Assembly (NCBI GenBank): GCA_963745955.1
Contig: CAVUZI010000007.1
Location: 124,001 to 188,000, forward strand
Direction: 5' to 3'
Source of the DNA: Bog-756 sp963745955
GTDB lineage: Bacteria > Actinomycetota > Acidimicrobiia > Acidimicrobiales > RAAP-2
Length of the DNA: 64,000 nt
This document shows positions 1 to 9,656 of the stretch, in pieces. Each line of letters begins with the position of its first letter. Position 1 is the first letter of the stretch. Both the position numbers and the translations under genes were made by a program. A model generated the notes under the pieces. That model was not told the origin of the DNA, ran no database searches, and saw only the letters and a program-made list of their open reading frames with translations.

Positions 1-667
1 CGATAAACGAGGAAGAGATCTGTGCAGTGATGGTCGCAAGCACCGCGAATCCGACGAACATCAGAAGGGCAGCGGCTACACGACCTTCCCAAGTCACGGG
101 GTAGAAGTCGCCGTATCCAACGGTAGTGAGGGTCACGACGGCCCACCACAGTGCATTGCCGATTGTCTTGATGTTTCCGTGAGGGGCATGACGCTCGTAG
201 AAGTACACCACGATCGTCAGGTTCAAAAAGAGGAGGCTCGCTGCCAAGACAAACCGCCAGATGTTGCCACGCTGGAAGATCACCCTGAGCAGTTGAAGGC
301 TGAAAACGACCCTGAGGAACGGGATGAAGACCGAGGCCACTGAGACGGGGTTCCGGCGAACGTAGTACAGATGGTGCGGTGCCAGCCTCGCTCGTGCTGT
401 GATGTCGATGGCGTAGATGACCGAAATGCCGATGCGTGCGCCCAACAGGATCAGGTAGACGGTGTGGTTCGAGCTAATCACTCCTGGTGGGACAACGATC
501 AACCACACGGTTACCAGTGCGAGCATGTCGAGAGGAAGCCGCCAGCGTCGCTGGTAGGCATCGACTCGGCTTCGATCGTCTCCGGGTTTGAATCCCTTGT
601 TGCCAATCAGATAGCGCTCAACCGCGTCGCCATCGCCTTCTGTCACTGCCTCGCTATTTGTCGCCAT
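1..667 (-). CDS. voltage-gated-type potassium channel (partial, C-terminus outside window)
   Basis: The reverse strand reads 222 residues from an ATG and runs off the left edge, so the C-terminus is missing. The selectivity filter TVGYGD lies at residues 182-187, preceded by a pore helix (NALWWAVVTL) and followed by a final hydrophobic segment. Upstream are several hydrophobic segments (about 44-62, 70-88, 106-128, 137-157), with spaced arginines near residues 119-134 that resemble a weak S4. This is the six-transmembrane K+ channel architecture, acting in the plasma membrane. Gating type is not certain, because few S4 charges are seen and the cytoplasmic domain is off-window. Its codon use is less GC-biased than genes after 10 kb. 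Confidence 0.85.
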   Translation of the reverse strand, partial: MATNSEAVTEGDGDAVERYLIGNKGFKPGDDRSRVDAYQRRWRLPLDMLALVTVWLIVVPPGVISSNHTVYLILLGARIGISVIYAIDITARARLAPHHLYYVRRNPVSVASVFIPFLRVVFSLQLLRVIFQRGNIWRFVLAASLLFLNLTIVVYFYERHAPHGNIKTIGNALWWAVVTLTTVGYGDFYPVTWEGRVAAALLMFVGFAVLATITAQISSSFI

Positions 668-1437
668 GCTTCCCGACACTGTCACACGCAGACCAAGTTT
701 GCTGATTTTGAGACATTGACCGTCGGGCGGGCAAGAGCTGAAGGGCAGGTTCGCCGAGGTACAGCAAATCATAGGCAGTTCGCGGCACGCGAGCATTGAT
801 CGGTGCTGAACGCAGATAGCGAACGACCTCCAGCCGGTGATCTGGGCTACCCGGTGTGATGTTTGGCCCCACCCCGGGTCCCATCGGCATGAAACCTTGA
901 GCAAATGGGGTCCGGCTCTGGAGGCATCGTGGTGGATGTTCAGGCAATTTCGACAAATGGAGGGCGGCCACCCAAGGAACCAGATTCCAGCCACGCTCCA
1001 TCGACCTCTTCGACTGCGGCGAAGTCAAGCGCGAAGGCCTTCGTTCTCATCATGACCACGGACTACACCTCGGCCGATCATGCCGTTTGTCGCCCACACC
1101 TCCCGTGGGGACAGGTGGGCTCATCGGCCCTGACCACCACGGTCGGAAAGAGCGTCAGCCTGCAAGTCCATCAGTACGTCAGCCAGGCAGACCTGGAACA
1201 AGCAGCCAACCAGACAAAGATCTATGGGGGGATTCGTAGCGGCGACCAACACGCTGATCCTCTCAGAGGCTACGAGCTCGTGGGCGCCGGGTCTCATGCC
1301 CGACTTTCCAACTTCCCCACCAGAGTGACCGTCGGCGATGTCAGGGTTGTGCCCAGGATGCTTCTGAGCGAGTGGATCACTCGGCACCCGATCGGGACAG
1401 CGACGACCAGGCTGGGATGGGCGGCGCGGGTTTCTAT
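668..1437. other. non-coding gap with no supported gene
   Basis: This 770-base stretch separates the K+ channel start from the 3' end of the Ig-repeat gene. Open frames exist on both strands, but none shows a recognisable family, a ribosome-binding site or actinobacterial codon bias. A reverse-strand frame around 654-1028 contains a basic helix-rich segment near its end that could be a decayed DNA-binding protein. I cannot support a gene call. Confidence 0.4.
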
Positions 1438-3880
1438 TCACGTAACAGCAATATTCAAACTCTTCATCGCCGTGTGCTGCGTCACTGGCTTTGTCTTCGT
1501 CTTTGTATCCACGACCTTGACCGTGAAGGAATAGGTGCCCTTCTTCGTCGGCTTGCCGGAGATGACCCCTGCAGATGACAGCTTCAGACCCGGGGGGAGC
1601 GGCTTTGACCCGCTGGCCAATGACCACGTGTACTTCGGATCACCTCCGCTGGCCTTCAGGGTGGCCGAATACTTGGAACCAATCTTTCCGGCCGGGAGTG
1701 AAGCCGTTGTGACTTTCAACGGCTTCGCGATCCGGACAGGCACGACCGGGTCAACGATCACGCCGTTGACGCTCCCATCTGCGTCGCCAAGTCCACCGTC
1801 CTTGAGCGTCAGCGTAATCGTATTGCCCACAATTGAGGCCAGTGACGTGACGTTGACGTATTTCCCATGCTGATACTTGAAGACGTTCGTCGGATCGCTA
1901 CCTGCGGGAAGATTCAGGACCACTTTCGCGGAAGCACCGGGGACAACGTCGACGTCGTAGCTCAGCGCCCCCATCATGGCCACCGAGCCCGCTGGTAAAC
2001 CATTCGTGGTAGCGACGGAGTCTGAAATATTCGTCAACTCAGTGCCCTCTGGGGCACTGATGGAGATAGTCCCGGGAGTCGAACCTTCGGACAAGACCGT
2101 CGCATAATCCGCGAGTTGGATAATGACGGTATTCCCGTCAGGAGACGGGCTTCCTGAGCCGCCTGGGGTCGCCAGTCCTCCGGGGAGTAAAGCGAGGAAT
2201 TGGAACAGACTGCCAACGAAACCTGTCATGGTGCAGTCTCCGTTGCTGCCAGTCGTACAGTCCGGAAATTTGAGTGCCCCCGCTGCCGATATCTGGTAGG
2301 GCGTTCCATCCTGGGTGGTGCCATTGACGGCGGAGGTTTTGGCGCGAACCTCGGCACCGGGAACCGCGTTGCCGTTCGAATCCACGACACCCACGGTGAT
2401 CGTGCCTACGGCTGCGAACGAGAAGTTCTCCACAAGATTGCCAGAGATCGACAGATTGTCGATCGTCAGTGATTGCCTGACCCCATCGACGGTGGCAAAA
2501 GGGACCACAAACATATAGGAGCCGACCGGCAGCGCCAGTGAGTAGGAACCGTCGGCTGCCGACGTCGTGAAACCGCTGAAGTTCGTCGTGTTGCTGAGAG
2601 CGCTCACTAAAGTACCAGCGACAGGGTTACCCGAGCTGTCAGTCAGAACGCCAGACAAAGTGAAGGTTGTCGAAGGGGCAGGGAGCTGGATTCTCACAGT
2701 GCTCCCGACTGCCGATGGGATGCCCGAGCCTGAGGCGTCCAGTCCTGCAGAGGTCGTCACGCCAAATCCGATCGAACTACCGACGAAGCCGGTGAACGTA
2801 CAGTCTCCGTTGCTGTCGGTGGTGCAGTTTCCGGCAAATCCCGATATCTGGTAGGGAGTTCCATCCTGGGTGCTGGCATCGACGGGGGAGGATTCGCCGC
2901 GAATGTCGGCACCGGAAAACGCGTTGCCGTTCGAATCCACGACATTCACAGTGACCGTACCTACGGCTGGAAACGAGAAGTTCTCCACGAGATTGGCAGA
3001 GATCGAGAGGTCGTTGATCGTCAGTGATTGCTCCATCCCATCGATGGTGCCGTCCTCCAGAAACATATAGGAACCGGCTGGCAGCGCCAGTGAGTACGAA
3101 CCGTCGGCTCCCGACATCGTGGAACCGCTGACGTTCGTCGTGTTGCTGTCCGCGCTAACGAAAGTGCCAGCGACAGGGTCGCCCGAGCTGTCAGTCAGAA
3201 CGCCAGACAAAGTGAAGGTTGTCGAAGGGGCAGGGAGCTGGATTGTCAAGGTGTTCCCGACTGCCGATGGGATGCCCGAGCCTGAGGCGTCCAGTCCTGC
3301 AGAGCTCGTCACGCCAAATCCGATCGAACTACCGACGAAGCCGGTGAAGGTGCAGTCTCCGTTGCTATCGGTGGTGCACTGCTCGGGAGTAGCCGCCCCC
3401 TGATACCTTGTAGGGAGTTCCATCCTGGGTGTTGGCATCGATCTGCGAGCTACCTTTGACCGTGAAGACAGAAGCACTGGGAACCGGGTTGCCGTTCGAA
3501 TCCACGACATTCGTGGTGACCGTACCAACGGCCCGGAACGAGAAGTTTTCCACGAGACTGCTCGAAATCGACAGGTCGTTGATCGTCACTGATTGACCGG
3601 TTCCATCGACCGTGGCGTCAGCCTCGAATGCGTAAGAATCGGGCAACAACTCAAGGGAGTACGAACCGTCGGCGCCCGATGTCGTGGACGCGGTGTCACT
3701 CGTCGTGTTGCTGGATGCAGACACATTCGCACCCGCGACAGGATTGCCGGAGCTGTCGGTTAAGACGCCAGACAGGGTGACAATCGTGTCCGCCGATGCC
3801 ACCGGCGCTGGAAGGACGATGGCAGTGATACCAAGCATCCCGGACATGACAAGCCAAACGGCCAAGACTTTGCGCAACAT
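1438..3880 (-). CDS. secreted Cna-B-like / Ig-like repeat protein (frameshifted)
   Basis: The start ATG gives a clear signal peptide (residues 1-30, hydrophobic core then ASA). Then follow three copies of a Cna-B or carboxypeptidase-regulatory-like unit beginning LSGVLTDSSG, each followed by a linker with VVDSNGN and a CTTDSNGDCT motif. The last ~90 residues look like a putative Ig (He_PIG-type) domain with PLPPGLKLSS and GVISGKPT. No LPXTG anchor or C-terminal membrane segment is seen, so a released or loosely attached surface protein of about 814 residues is inferred. The frame breaks once, at a run of five C (3396-3400, + strand). Removing one base joins TPYKVSG directly to AATPEQCTTDSNGDC, matching the other repeats. 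It is either a sequencing indel or a recent inactivation. Confidence 0.75.
3396..3400 (-). other. frameshift site in the Ig-repeat gene
   Basis: A run of five C on the + strand (five G in the gene) separates two open frames that together make one repeat protein. With four G the frame is continuous through the conserved CTTDSNGDCTFTGF motif present in the other repeat units. Confidence 0.75.
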
Positions 3881-4200
3881 TGGACCCAGGATCCGCCTTT
3901 TCTTGACGACCGATGTTTCACCAGCTAAATGACTGGTGGCTAGTGCCTAACTAGCACGGATTGATATCGATGGCAATCGTCAATCGGGTGGAGAGGGTCA
4001 GTCGGGTCCTTTCGGCAGCGCGCACCCTTTCCGACGATTCTTGAATGGAAAGCGCGGTCAGAGTCATGGGGATGCGTCCACGGTGCCATGCCCCGGATGT
4101 GCCGTGGTGGGTCATTCCATTTTCGAACGCTGAACCGCCCCGCCCTCGCTCCCGTCCTCCCCGTTTCCGGTTGCGGCGTTGCCCCGTCGCCCCTCCGGCC

Positions 4201-4229
4201 CGGCCGGGCGGTCTTGGCCCGCCCGGCCG
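4201..4229. terminator. GC-rich hairpin, terminator-like
   Basis: Perfect 11-bp arms CGGCCGGGCGG (4201-4211) and CCGCCCGGCCG (4219-4229) enclose a 7-base loop. A pyrimidine-rich CTTTCTCCCTCTCTCCC follows on the + strand, so it could act as a terminator in that direction, although no + strand gene lies directly upstream. Confidence 0.45.
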
Positions 4230-4246
4230 CCTTTCTCCCTCTCTCC

Positions 4247-4385
4247 CAGTGCCCATCGAAACAGTGCCCATCGAAACAGTGCCCGTGAAACGGTGCCCGT
4301 GAAACAGTGCCCGTGAAACGGTTGCGTGCCCACAACAGTGCCCACGGCACAACAGTGCCCACGGCAGTGTGTGCCCACGGCAGGC
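4247..4385. repeat. tandem GTGCCC repeat tract
   Basis: About eight degenerate units of 14-17 bases, each starting CAGTGCCC or CGGTGCCC, run head to tail. Two read CAGTGCCCATCGAAA, three read CRGTGCCCGTGAAA, and the last units become TGCCCACGGCA. That last form (4339-4349, 4356-4367, 4372-4384) equals the 3' end of the tRNA-Arg at 9657 seen on the + strand. The gradual drift from unit to unit argues for slippage or repeated duplication. There are no unique spacers, so it is not a CRISPR array. Confidence 0.8.
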
Positions 4386-4535
4386 GCAGGAAGGACAGGG
4401 TGCCCTGCGGTGCCCAGAGCCCGGACAGCCCTAACCGCCGGGAAGCCATATTTAGACGGGGGCGGGCTGGCAATCGTGCTGCGTCGGGTGAAGGGGCGAC
4501 CGGTGCCCGGAGCTCTACCGATCCATACTTGGAGC

Positions 4536-5075
4536 GTGCGGAAAGGCTGGAAGTGGTTTATTGCTGGCGTCGTCGTATTTGGCCTGCTGGCCGCTTGGCA
4601 CGGCATTGACGGCGGCGCACCAATTTCCTCCAATGTCCCGGCCACATTGCCCACGAAGCTTGCTGTAACTGCCTACCGAAGTGTTTGCGATGGGACAGGT
4701 TTGCCGGACCAACCCAGCTGGCGGGCACACGGTCTCGTAACAGTTGACCCCGCACCGGTGGGGGTGACGGCCTTGTGGAAATCAGGAGTCGTCTACCGTC
4801 CGTGTCAAATCTCCAAGGAGGGAAGAGGTGTTGCCACCGCCTTGGGTGACGGCATCCGAAATTCGCCACTGATACCGTCTGGCCTCATCAACTGCCCAGT
4901 GGGCGATGGATCTCAGGTGATTCTCATTTTCGCCTACAAAGGGGATGGGCCCTTGGAGTTCGTCATGGCCTCTGTCGCCGGATGTCGCTCGATTGCAGCA
5001 CCGGGATGCGGGACGCAAACAGGCGACGTTGCGTTCACCAGCGAACTCGAACGGATTACTCCCGCAGGGTTTTAG
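4536..5075 (+). CDS. membrane-anchored extracytoplasmic hypothetical protein
   Basis: I chose the GTG at 4536, which gives VRKGWKWFIAGVVVFGLLAAW, a short basic N-terminus and one membrane segment, followed by about 155 extracytoplasmic residues. Earlier in-frame ATGs would translate the upstream repeat tract and add an implausible tail. The mature part has several cysteines (in CDGTGLP, CQISKEG, CPVGDGS, GCRS and GCGTQTG) that could pair as disulphides outside the cell. I recognise no family. The gene stands alone between the repeat tract and the RCC1 gene, and its codon use is less GC-biased than the metabolic genes further right. Confidence 0.55.
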   Translation: MRKGWKWFIAGVVVFGLLAAWHGIDGGAPISSNVPATLPTKLAVTAYRSVCDGTGLPDQPSWRAHGLVTVDPAPVGVTALWKSGVVYRPCQISKEGRGVATALGDGIRNSPLIPSGLINCPVGDGSQVILIFAYKGDGPLEFVMASVAGCRSIAAPGCGTQTGDVAFTSELERITPAGF

Positions 5076-5302
5076 ACCCTGTCGAGGCTCGTCATCCGTC
5101 CGGCATCAGACCCCTACCGTTTCCCCCGGGGTTCCCCATAGCTCCTCCCCCAGTCCCGCCCAGTACTCACGTACCTATTAAGGGCATATCTACAGCTCCG
5201 TGAGCGCACGGTGGGTCGAGCAGCCATGACAAGAACCCCGGTCTACGATTGCGAGGCGGCGATCATAATGCGGAAGCGTAGCAACGAGGAGGCGACGCAA
5301 TC

Positions 5303-6919
5303 ATGAGGCGGACATCAAGTGGATACGGATTAGCGGTAGTGACAGTCTTCCTTCTGACCACCTCGGCCATCCCCGCTGGGGCAACGACATCACAGTCGTT
5401 GACCGGCGTTCGATCCATGACGAGCAATTACGGAAGCTCTTGTGCTCTCCTCACCTCCGGGAAAGTGGACTGCTGGGGGTATGGCAACTACGGCGCCCTC
5501 GGCAACGGGACGTTTTACACCACCAACAATCAGGGTTCCGCTGTTCCGGTGGCCGTCAAGGGGCTGGGCGGAACTGGCACCTTGAGTGGCGTGGCCAGCC
5601 TCGTCGGCGATGGCGGCGACGACTACTGTGCCCTCCTCACCTCCGGCAAAGTCGACTGTTGGGGGTACGGCTTGTACGGCCAGCTCGGCAACGGGAAGTT
5701 CTACACCAGCGGCGATCCTTACAACACCGGCCATGAGGGTTCCGCTGTTCCGGTGGCCGTGAAAGCGGTGGGCGGAACTGGGACCTTGAGTGGCGTGGCC
5801 AGCCTCACTAGTGATGGCATCAGCGGCTACTGTGCCCTCCTCACCTCTGGCAAAGTCGACTGCTGGGGGTACGGCTTGTACGGCCAGCTCGGCAACGGGA
5901 CGTTCTACACCACTGGCAATATGGGCTCTGCTGTTCCGGTGGCCGTGAAAGCGGTGGGCGGAACCGGCGCCCTGAGTGGCGTGGCCAGCCTCACTAGTGA
6001 TGGCATCAGCGGCGTCGGTGGCTACTGTGCCCGCCTCACCTCTGGCAAAGTCGACTGCTGGGGGTCTGGCGGCACCGGTCAGCTTGGCAACGGGAAGTTC
6101 TACACCACCGGCAATGGAGGCTCTGCTGTTCCGGTGGCTGTGAAAGCGGTGGGCGGAACCGGCGCCCTGAGTGGCGTGGCCAGCCTCACCAGCAACGCCG
6201 ATCTAGGCGCCGGCTACTGTGCCCTCCTCACCTCCGGCAAGGTCGACTGTTGGGGGTATGCCAACTACGGCCAGCTCGGCAACGGGATTTTTTACACCGC
6301 CGGCGATCCTTACACCACCGACAATCAGGGTTCCGCTGTTCCGGTGGCCGTCAAGGGGCTGGGCGGAACTGGCACCTTGAGTGGCGTGGCCAGCCTCGTC
6401 GGCGATGGCTCCGACGGGTATTGTGCTCTCCTCACTTCCGCCAAGGTCGACTGCTGGGGGTATGGCGGCAGTGGCGACCTCGGCAACGGGACGTTCTACA
6501 CCACTGGCAATATGGGCTCTGCTGTTCCGGTGGCCGTCAAAGGAGTGGGCGGAACCGGCGCCCTGAGTGGCGTGGCCGGCCTCACCGGCGATAGCGGCGA
6601 CGGCTACTGTGCCCGCCTCACCTCCGGCAAAGTCGACTGCTGGGGGGACGACTTCTTCGGCCAGCTCGGGAACGGGACCATCGGCAATCAGGCGGGATCA
6701 GCACTCCCAGTCTCCGTCATAGGGTTGGGCGGAACCGGCACCCTGAGCGGCGTTGCCAGCCTCACAAGCGATGGCTTCGGCCTTAGTAGCTACTGTGTCC
6801 TCCTCACTTCCGGCAAGGTCGACTGCTGGGGGGCTGGCTACTCCGGCCAGCTCGGAAACGGGAAGTTCTACACCACCAACAATGAGGGTTCCGACGATCC
6901 AGTGGCTGTTATCGCATAG
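5303..6919 (+). CDS. exported RCC1-repeat (regulator-of-chromosome-condensation-like) beta-propeller protein
   Basis: A GAGGAGGCG ribosome-binding site precedes the ATG by about 9 bases. Residues 1-27 form a signal peptide ending in GATT. The rest is eight near-identical repeats of 50-70 residues carrying YCALLTSGKVDCWG followed by GQLGNG, the signature of RCC1 blades. Each contains two cysteines, so an oxidised extracellular propeller is likely. The family usually mediates protein binding, and bacterial exported versions have no assigned substrate. Neighbouring repeats are highly similar at DNA level, so expansion by recombination is recent. No cell-wall anchor is visible. Confidence 0.8.
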   Translation: MRRTSSGYGLAVVTVFLLTTSAIPAGATTSQSLTGVRSMTSNYGSSCALLTSGKVDCWGYGNYGALGNGTFYTTNNQGSAVPVAVKGLGGTGTLSGVASLVGDGGDDYCALLTSGKVDCWGYGLYGQLGNGKFYTSGDPYNTGHEGSAVPVAVKAVGGTGTLSGVASLTSDGISGYCALLTSGKVDCWGYGLYGQLGNGTFYTTGNMGSAVPVAVKAVGGTGALSGVASLTSDGISGVGGYCARLTSGKVDCWGSGGTGQLGNGKFYTTGNGGSAVPVAVKAVGGTGALSGVASLTSNADLGAGYCALLTSGKVDCWGYANYGQLGNGIFYTAGDPYTTDNQGSAVPVAVKGLGGTGTLSGVASLVGDGSDGYCALLTSAKVDCWGYGGSGDLGNGTFYTTGNMGSAVPVAVKGVGGTGALSGVAGLTGDSGDGYCARLTSGKVDCWGDDFFGQLGNGTIGNQAGSALPVSVIGLGGTGTLSGVASLTSDGFGLSSYCVLLTSGKVDCWGAGYSGQLGNGKFYTTNNEGSDDPVAVIA

Positions 6920-7036
6920 CCCGTCCCAGCCTCCAAGCTGCGGCGTAATCAGTCCGTCGAACATGCGGATCAGACCTATGATCGACCCATTGAGGCAGCC
7001 CAGTTCTCCTTCAGACGAGTTCTAAACAACGATGCT

Positions 7037-7282
7037 TCACCCAGTCTTGGCGATCATCGCCGGATACGGAGGCGGAGAATCGGCAAACGAAGTGATGGCC
7101 GAGTTGCTCTGGTGTGATGGATTGATGACGGTCACGGTCACGGATCCCAGCGACGCACGTGGTGCAATTGCTGACGCTGTCGGAGAGGCGACAGGGGACT
7201 GTGTCGAACCTCCACTCGCTTTCGCCGGCGCAGTCGCCACCGTTGTCACCAGGACTCCGACGGCCAAAGCCGCGGCCACCAT
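7037..7282 (-). CDS. small putative secreted peptide (doubtful)
   Basis: From the ATG at 7282 the frame gives a hydrophobic stretch (VAAALAVGVLVTTVATAPAKA) that fits a signal peptide, then about 55 Ser/Thr/Pro-rich residues. An upstream start at 7345 adds a basic segment. No family is recognised and no strong ribosome-binding site is seen. It lies just beyond the 3' end of the group II intron and could be a chance open frame. Confidence 0.25.
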   Translation of the reverse strand: MVAAALAVGVLVTTVATAPAKASGGSTQSPVASPTASAIAPRASLGSVTVTVINPSHQSNSAITSFADSPPPYPAMIAKTG

Positions 7283-7528
7283 GCCAAAGCGTCGCCTCAA
7301 GTCCCGCCACCGTTTCCACCGTGGCCCGCAGCACCTGCTTAGCACCGGCCGGCCCGGACGGGGAGGCAGGTTGGAGATGGGGGTAGATGTAGGGTCGGGC
7401 GCTGGCGCGGTTGCGGCTGATCGATCGGCTGGGCCCCGACCAGGTCATCGTGGAGGCGTTTCTCAGCCACCGACCCGGAGCCCGCAGATGGCCGATCGGG
7501 CCACCCCGTTTCCAGCGCCCGCCACCTC

Positions 7529-7561
7529 GAACCGTGCATGCGGTTCTCTCGCACACGGCTC
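7529..7561 (-). ncRNA. group II intron domain V
   Basis: This is a 33-34 nt hairpin on the reverse strand, GAGCCGTGTGCG-AGAGAA-CGCATGCACGGTTC. The catalytic AGC-type base triad is represented by GAGCC at the base, and the lower stem pairs with GGTTC. It is the most conserved catalytic element of group II ribozymes and lies just inside the 3' end. Confidence 0.85.
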
Positions 7562-8920
7562 ACCGACGCCGTTCACCGCCGGCATTCGATCTCCCCCGCC
7601 AGTCCCGAAAGGGCCTGGGGGCAATGACGGTCCCGGACAGCGTGATGAGACCCAGTTGGTTGGGAGACTGGAAGGCAACGACCGACCAGCCATATCGCCG
7701 GGAGCGGTGGTGGCGTTTGGCCACCTGAAGCGCCAGGCGTTCCAACGCATGGTTCCGCACCTTCTCGAAGTGTCGGGTCGAGTTCCCGTATCGGAAGTAC
7801 CCGGCCCAGCCACGGAGGACTTGGTTGAGGTCCTCCACGATCACTTCAATCGGCACCCGGAGGCGTCGCCGGGGCGTGAGCTCACGCACTCGGCTGCGGA
7901 CCCTCTGCATCGCTTTGTCCGACGGCCAGCGGGCGAGGAACATCACCTGTCGAGCGTGTTGAGATTGAGCCCGCACCCAGCGGTGGTGGAAGCCGAGGAA
8001 ATCGAATCCCTCGCCCCCCTCCTCCAGGTGGACAATCCGGGTCTTGGAAGCCTTCGGCTCCAGACCGAGATCGGCCAGCAGATCGGTGAGCAGCCCGAGG
8101 GCATGCTCCGCCTGCTGGCGGGTCGCACACATCACCACCAGATCGTCGGCGTAACGCACCAGTTTCCCCACGCCCCGCGTCTTCCACGCCCGGTCGAGCC
8201 GGTTCAGGTAGACGTTGCAGAGCAACGGGGATACCACCCCACCTTGGGCGTGCCGGTATCGGCACGGTGCACCACTCCGTCGTCCATCACCCCGGCGGCC
8301 AGCATGACCCGCAGGAGTTTCAGGATCTGGCGATCGCAGATCCGTTCTTCAACCGTATGCATCAACCGGTCGTGCGGGATCGCCTCGAAACACGAGGCGA
8401 TATCCGTTTCGACCACCCATCGGCGTCCCCGCCAGGCCTCGTCAATGAGAACCTGGAGGGCATCGTGGGCCGAGCGCTTGGGTCGGAACCCATAGCTACA
8501 CGGCTCGAAGTCAGCCTCGAAGACCGGCTCGATCACCGTCTTCACTGCTGCCTGCACGATGCGGTCACGGATTGCGGGAATCGACAACGGCCGCCGCTCG
8601 ATCGAGCCGGGTTTGGGAATCCACACCCGGCGGGCCGGCAGTGGCCGATAGCAATGATCCCGAAGCTCCGCAGCCAACTCATCGAGGAGTCGGGTCACCC
8701 CGTACTCCTCGATGTCGTCGATGGTCCTGCGGTCGATGCCAGGAGCGCCGTAGTTTTGACGCACCTGGAACCATCCACGCTCCAAGACATCCCTGCGATG
8801 GACCTTGTCATAGAGCGCATGGAACCGTCGTCCGGGGTCGGCCTTGGCCGTCCGGTAGAGCGTTCGTTGCAGACTTTGGACTTTGTTCAACTCGGCGGGA
8901 CTAGCCACGAAGGCACTCAC
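7560..8920 (-). pseudogene. ltrA: group II intron reverse transcriptase/maturase (frameshifted)
   Basis: The GTG start at 8920 follows an AGGAAAGG site. The N-terminal half has RT blocks 0-4 (YGAPGIDRRTI, RRPLSIPAIRDRIVQ, CSYGFRPKRSAHDAL, VVETDIASCFEAIPHDRLM). The C-terminal half has the catalytic RYADD motif, block 7 (GFDFLGFHHR) and a domain X/maturase region (RGWAGYFRYGNS). The halves are in different frames. At 8246-8248 a run of three G (CCC in the gene) stands where four would restore TGTP-QGGVVSPLLCN, the universally conserved block 5. About 453 residues would result. No HNH endonuclease domain follows, as in class C-like and related introns. Mobility needs the full protein, so this copy is probably immobile unless the indel is an artefact. 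Confidence 0.85.
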
Positions 8921-9642
8921 CAGCCCTTTCCTGTTTCGAAACGCACCGACGAAGTAGCGGCCCTTCCCTCACCGGCGGTTGTGTTGTCCGCTCGGCTCGA
9001 TCGGTACTACGACCGCCTCCGACGCCCACCCGGCTCGATGCCCACTTCCCGGCGTAACGGTTATAGGGCTCGACGCTCCGATGGTTCGTTTCGCAGACCA
9101 TCGGGCCGGGGAGGGCCTCTCCAGTTCCCGTCGCCACCTTCTGTACGTTCCACGCCCCATACGCCGGGGAGTTCTTGGCGGCTGCACCTCCAGGGTCTTC
9201 ACCGCTTCCATGGCCTTCACCCCGAATTCCCGGGCTCGGCTCTCCCTGTCCCCCGCCCGAAAGCAGGGCCTCTAACGACGCGGCAGGCTTCGCTTGATGC
9301 TGCGGACCGCACATTTGCTTCCCCCAAAGGGGCTTTCGACGCTGGGCTTCGACCCGGGCCGTTTCCAGACCGAGCCGCCAGCCTGCTACCGGGCCTCCTG
9401 GTAGCTACCCGGACCGGACTTGCACCGGCAGGCGACGACGAGCTTCTCGTTGTCAGATCTGCTCTATCGCATCACCTCCAACTGTCTGGACGCACGAAGA
9501 GGCGTGGCTAGGCGTGAGCAGGCGATCGGGGCATCAGAATTCTTAGCTTCTGCTTAGCCCGTCCCGTCCAATATGGCCTCCAGGTCCACCCGCCTGTCCG
9601 CCCTTCGGGCATCGGCGGCAGCCCTGTCCTTCCTGCCGCGTG

Positions 9643-9656
9643 TGCCCACGGCAGTG
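9643..9656. repeat. extra copy of the tRNA-Arg 3' end (att-like)
   Basis: TGCCCACGGCAG at 9643-9654 directly repeats the last bases of the adjacent tRNA-Arg gene (3' end at 9657). The same 13-mer, TGCCCACGGCAGG, occurs at 4372-4384. Partial tRNA 3'-end duplications are typical scars of tRNA-targeting integrases. No integrase gene was found in between. Confidence 0.5.

Larger units (their letters stand above)
3881..4535. other. long intergenic region with hairpin and tandem repeats
   Basis: No coding sequence is supported here. Open frames on both strands are products of low-complexity GC-rich repeats. The region holds the promoter side of the leftward Ig-repeat gene, a strong GC hairpin at 4201-4229, and a tandem GTGCCC-type repeat tract at 4247-4385. 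Confidence 0.6.
7495..9495 (-). mobile_element. group II intron with RT/maturase ORF
   Basis: Read on the reverse strand, the element starts with the group II consensus GTGCG at 9495. It has a structured 5' region including GTGCAAGTCC and GGTAGCTACC, encodes an RT/maturase, and ends with a textbook domain V at 7561-7529. Domain V begins GAGCCGTGTGCG and closes with CGCATGCACGGTTC. A following small hairpin with CGGGC/GCCCG arms fits domain VI and puts the 3' end near 7495, accurate to tens of bases. Total length is about 2.0 kb, normal for a bacterial intron with an ORF lacking an endonuclease domain. It sits between the small secreted ORF and tRNA-Arg. Confidence 0.85.

Noticed and set aside
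654..1028. Reverse-strand 124-residue ORF
   Set aside because: No motif, no ribosome-binding site and weak codon bias. It could be a decayed gene but cannot be supported.
4247..4385. Tandem GTGCCC repeats considered as a CRISPR array
   Set aside because: Units are 14-17 bases, in direct contact without unique spacers, and no cas gene is in the window.
4326..4535. Earlier ATG for the anchored hypothetical protein
   Set aside because: It would translate the repeat tract and place the membrane anchor 75 residues inside the protein.
8267..9511. Long + strand ORF over the group II intron
   Set aside because: It is antisense to the RT and to intron RNA structure. No motifs match any protein family.
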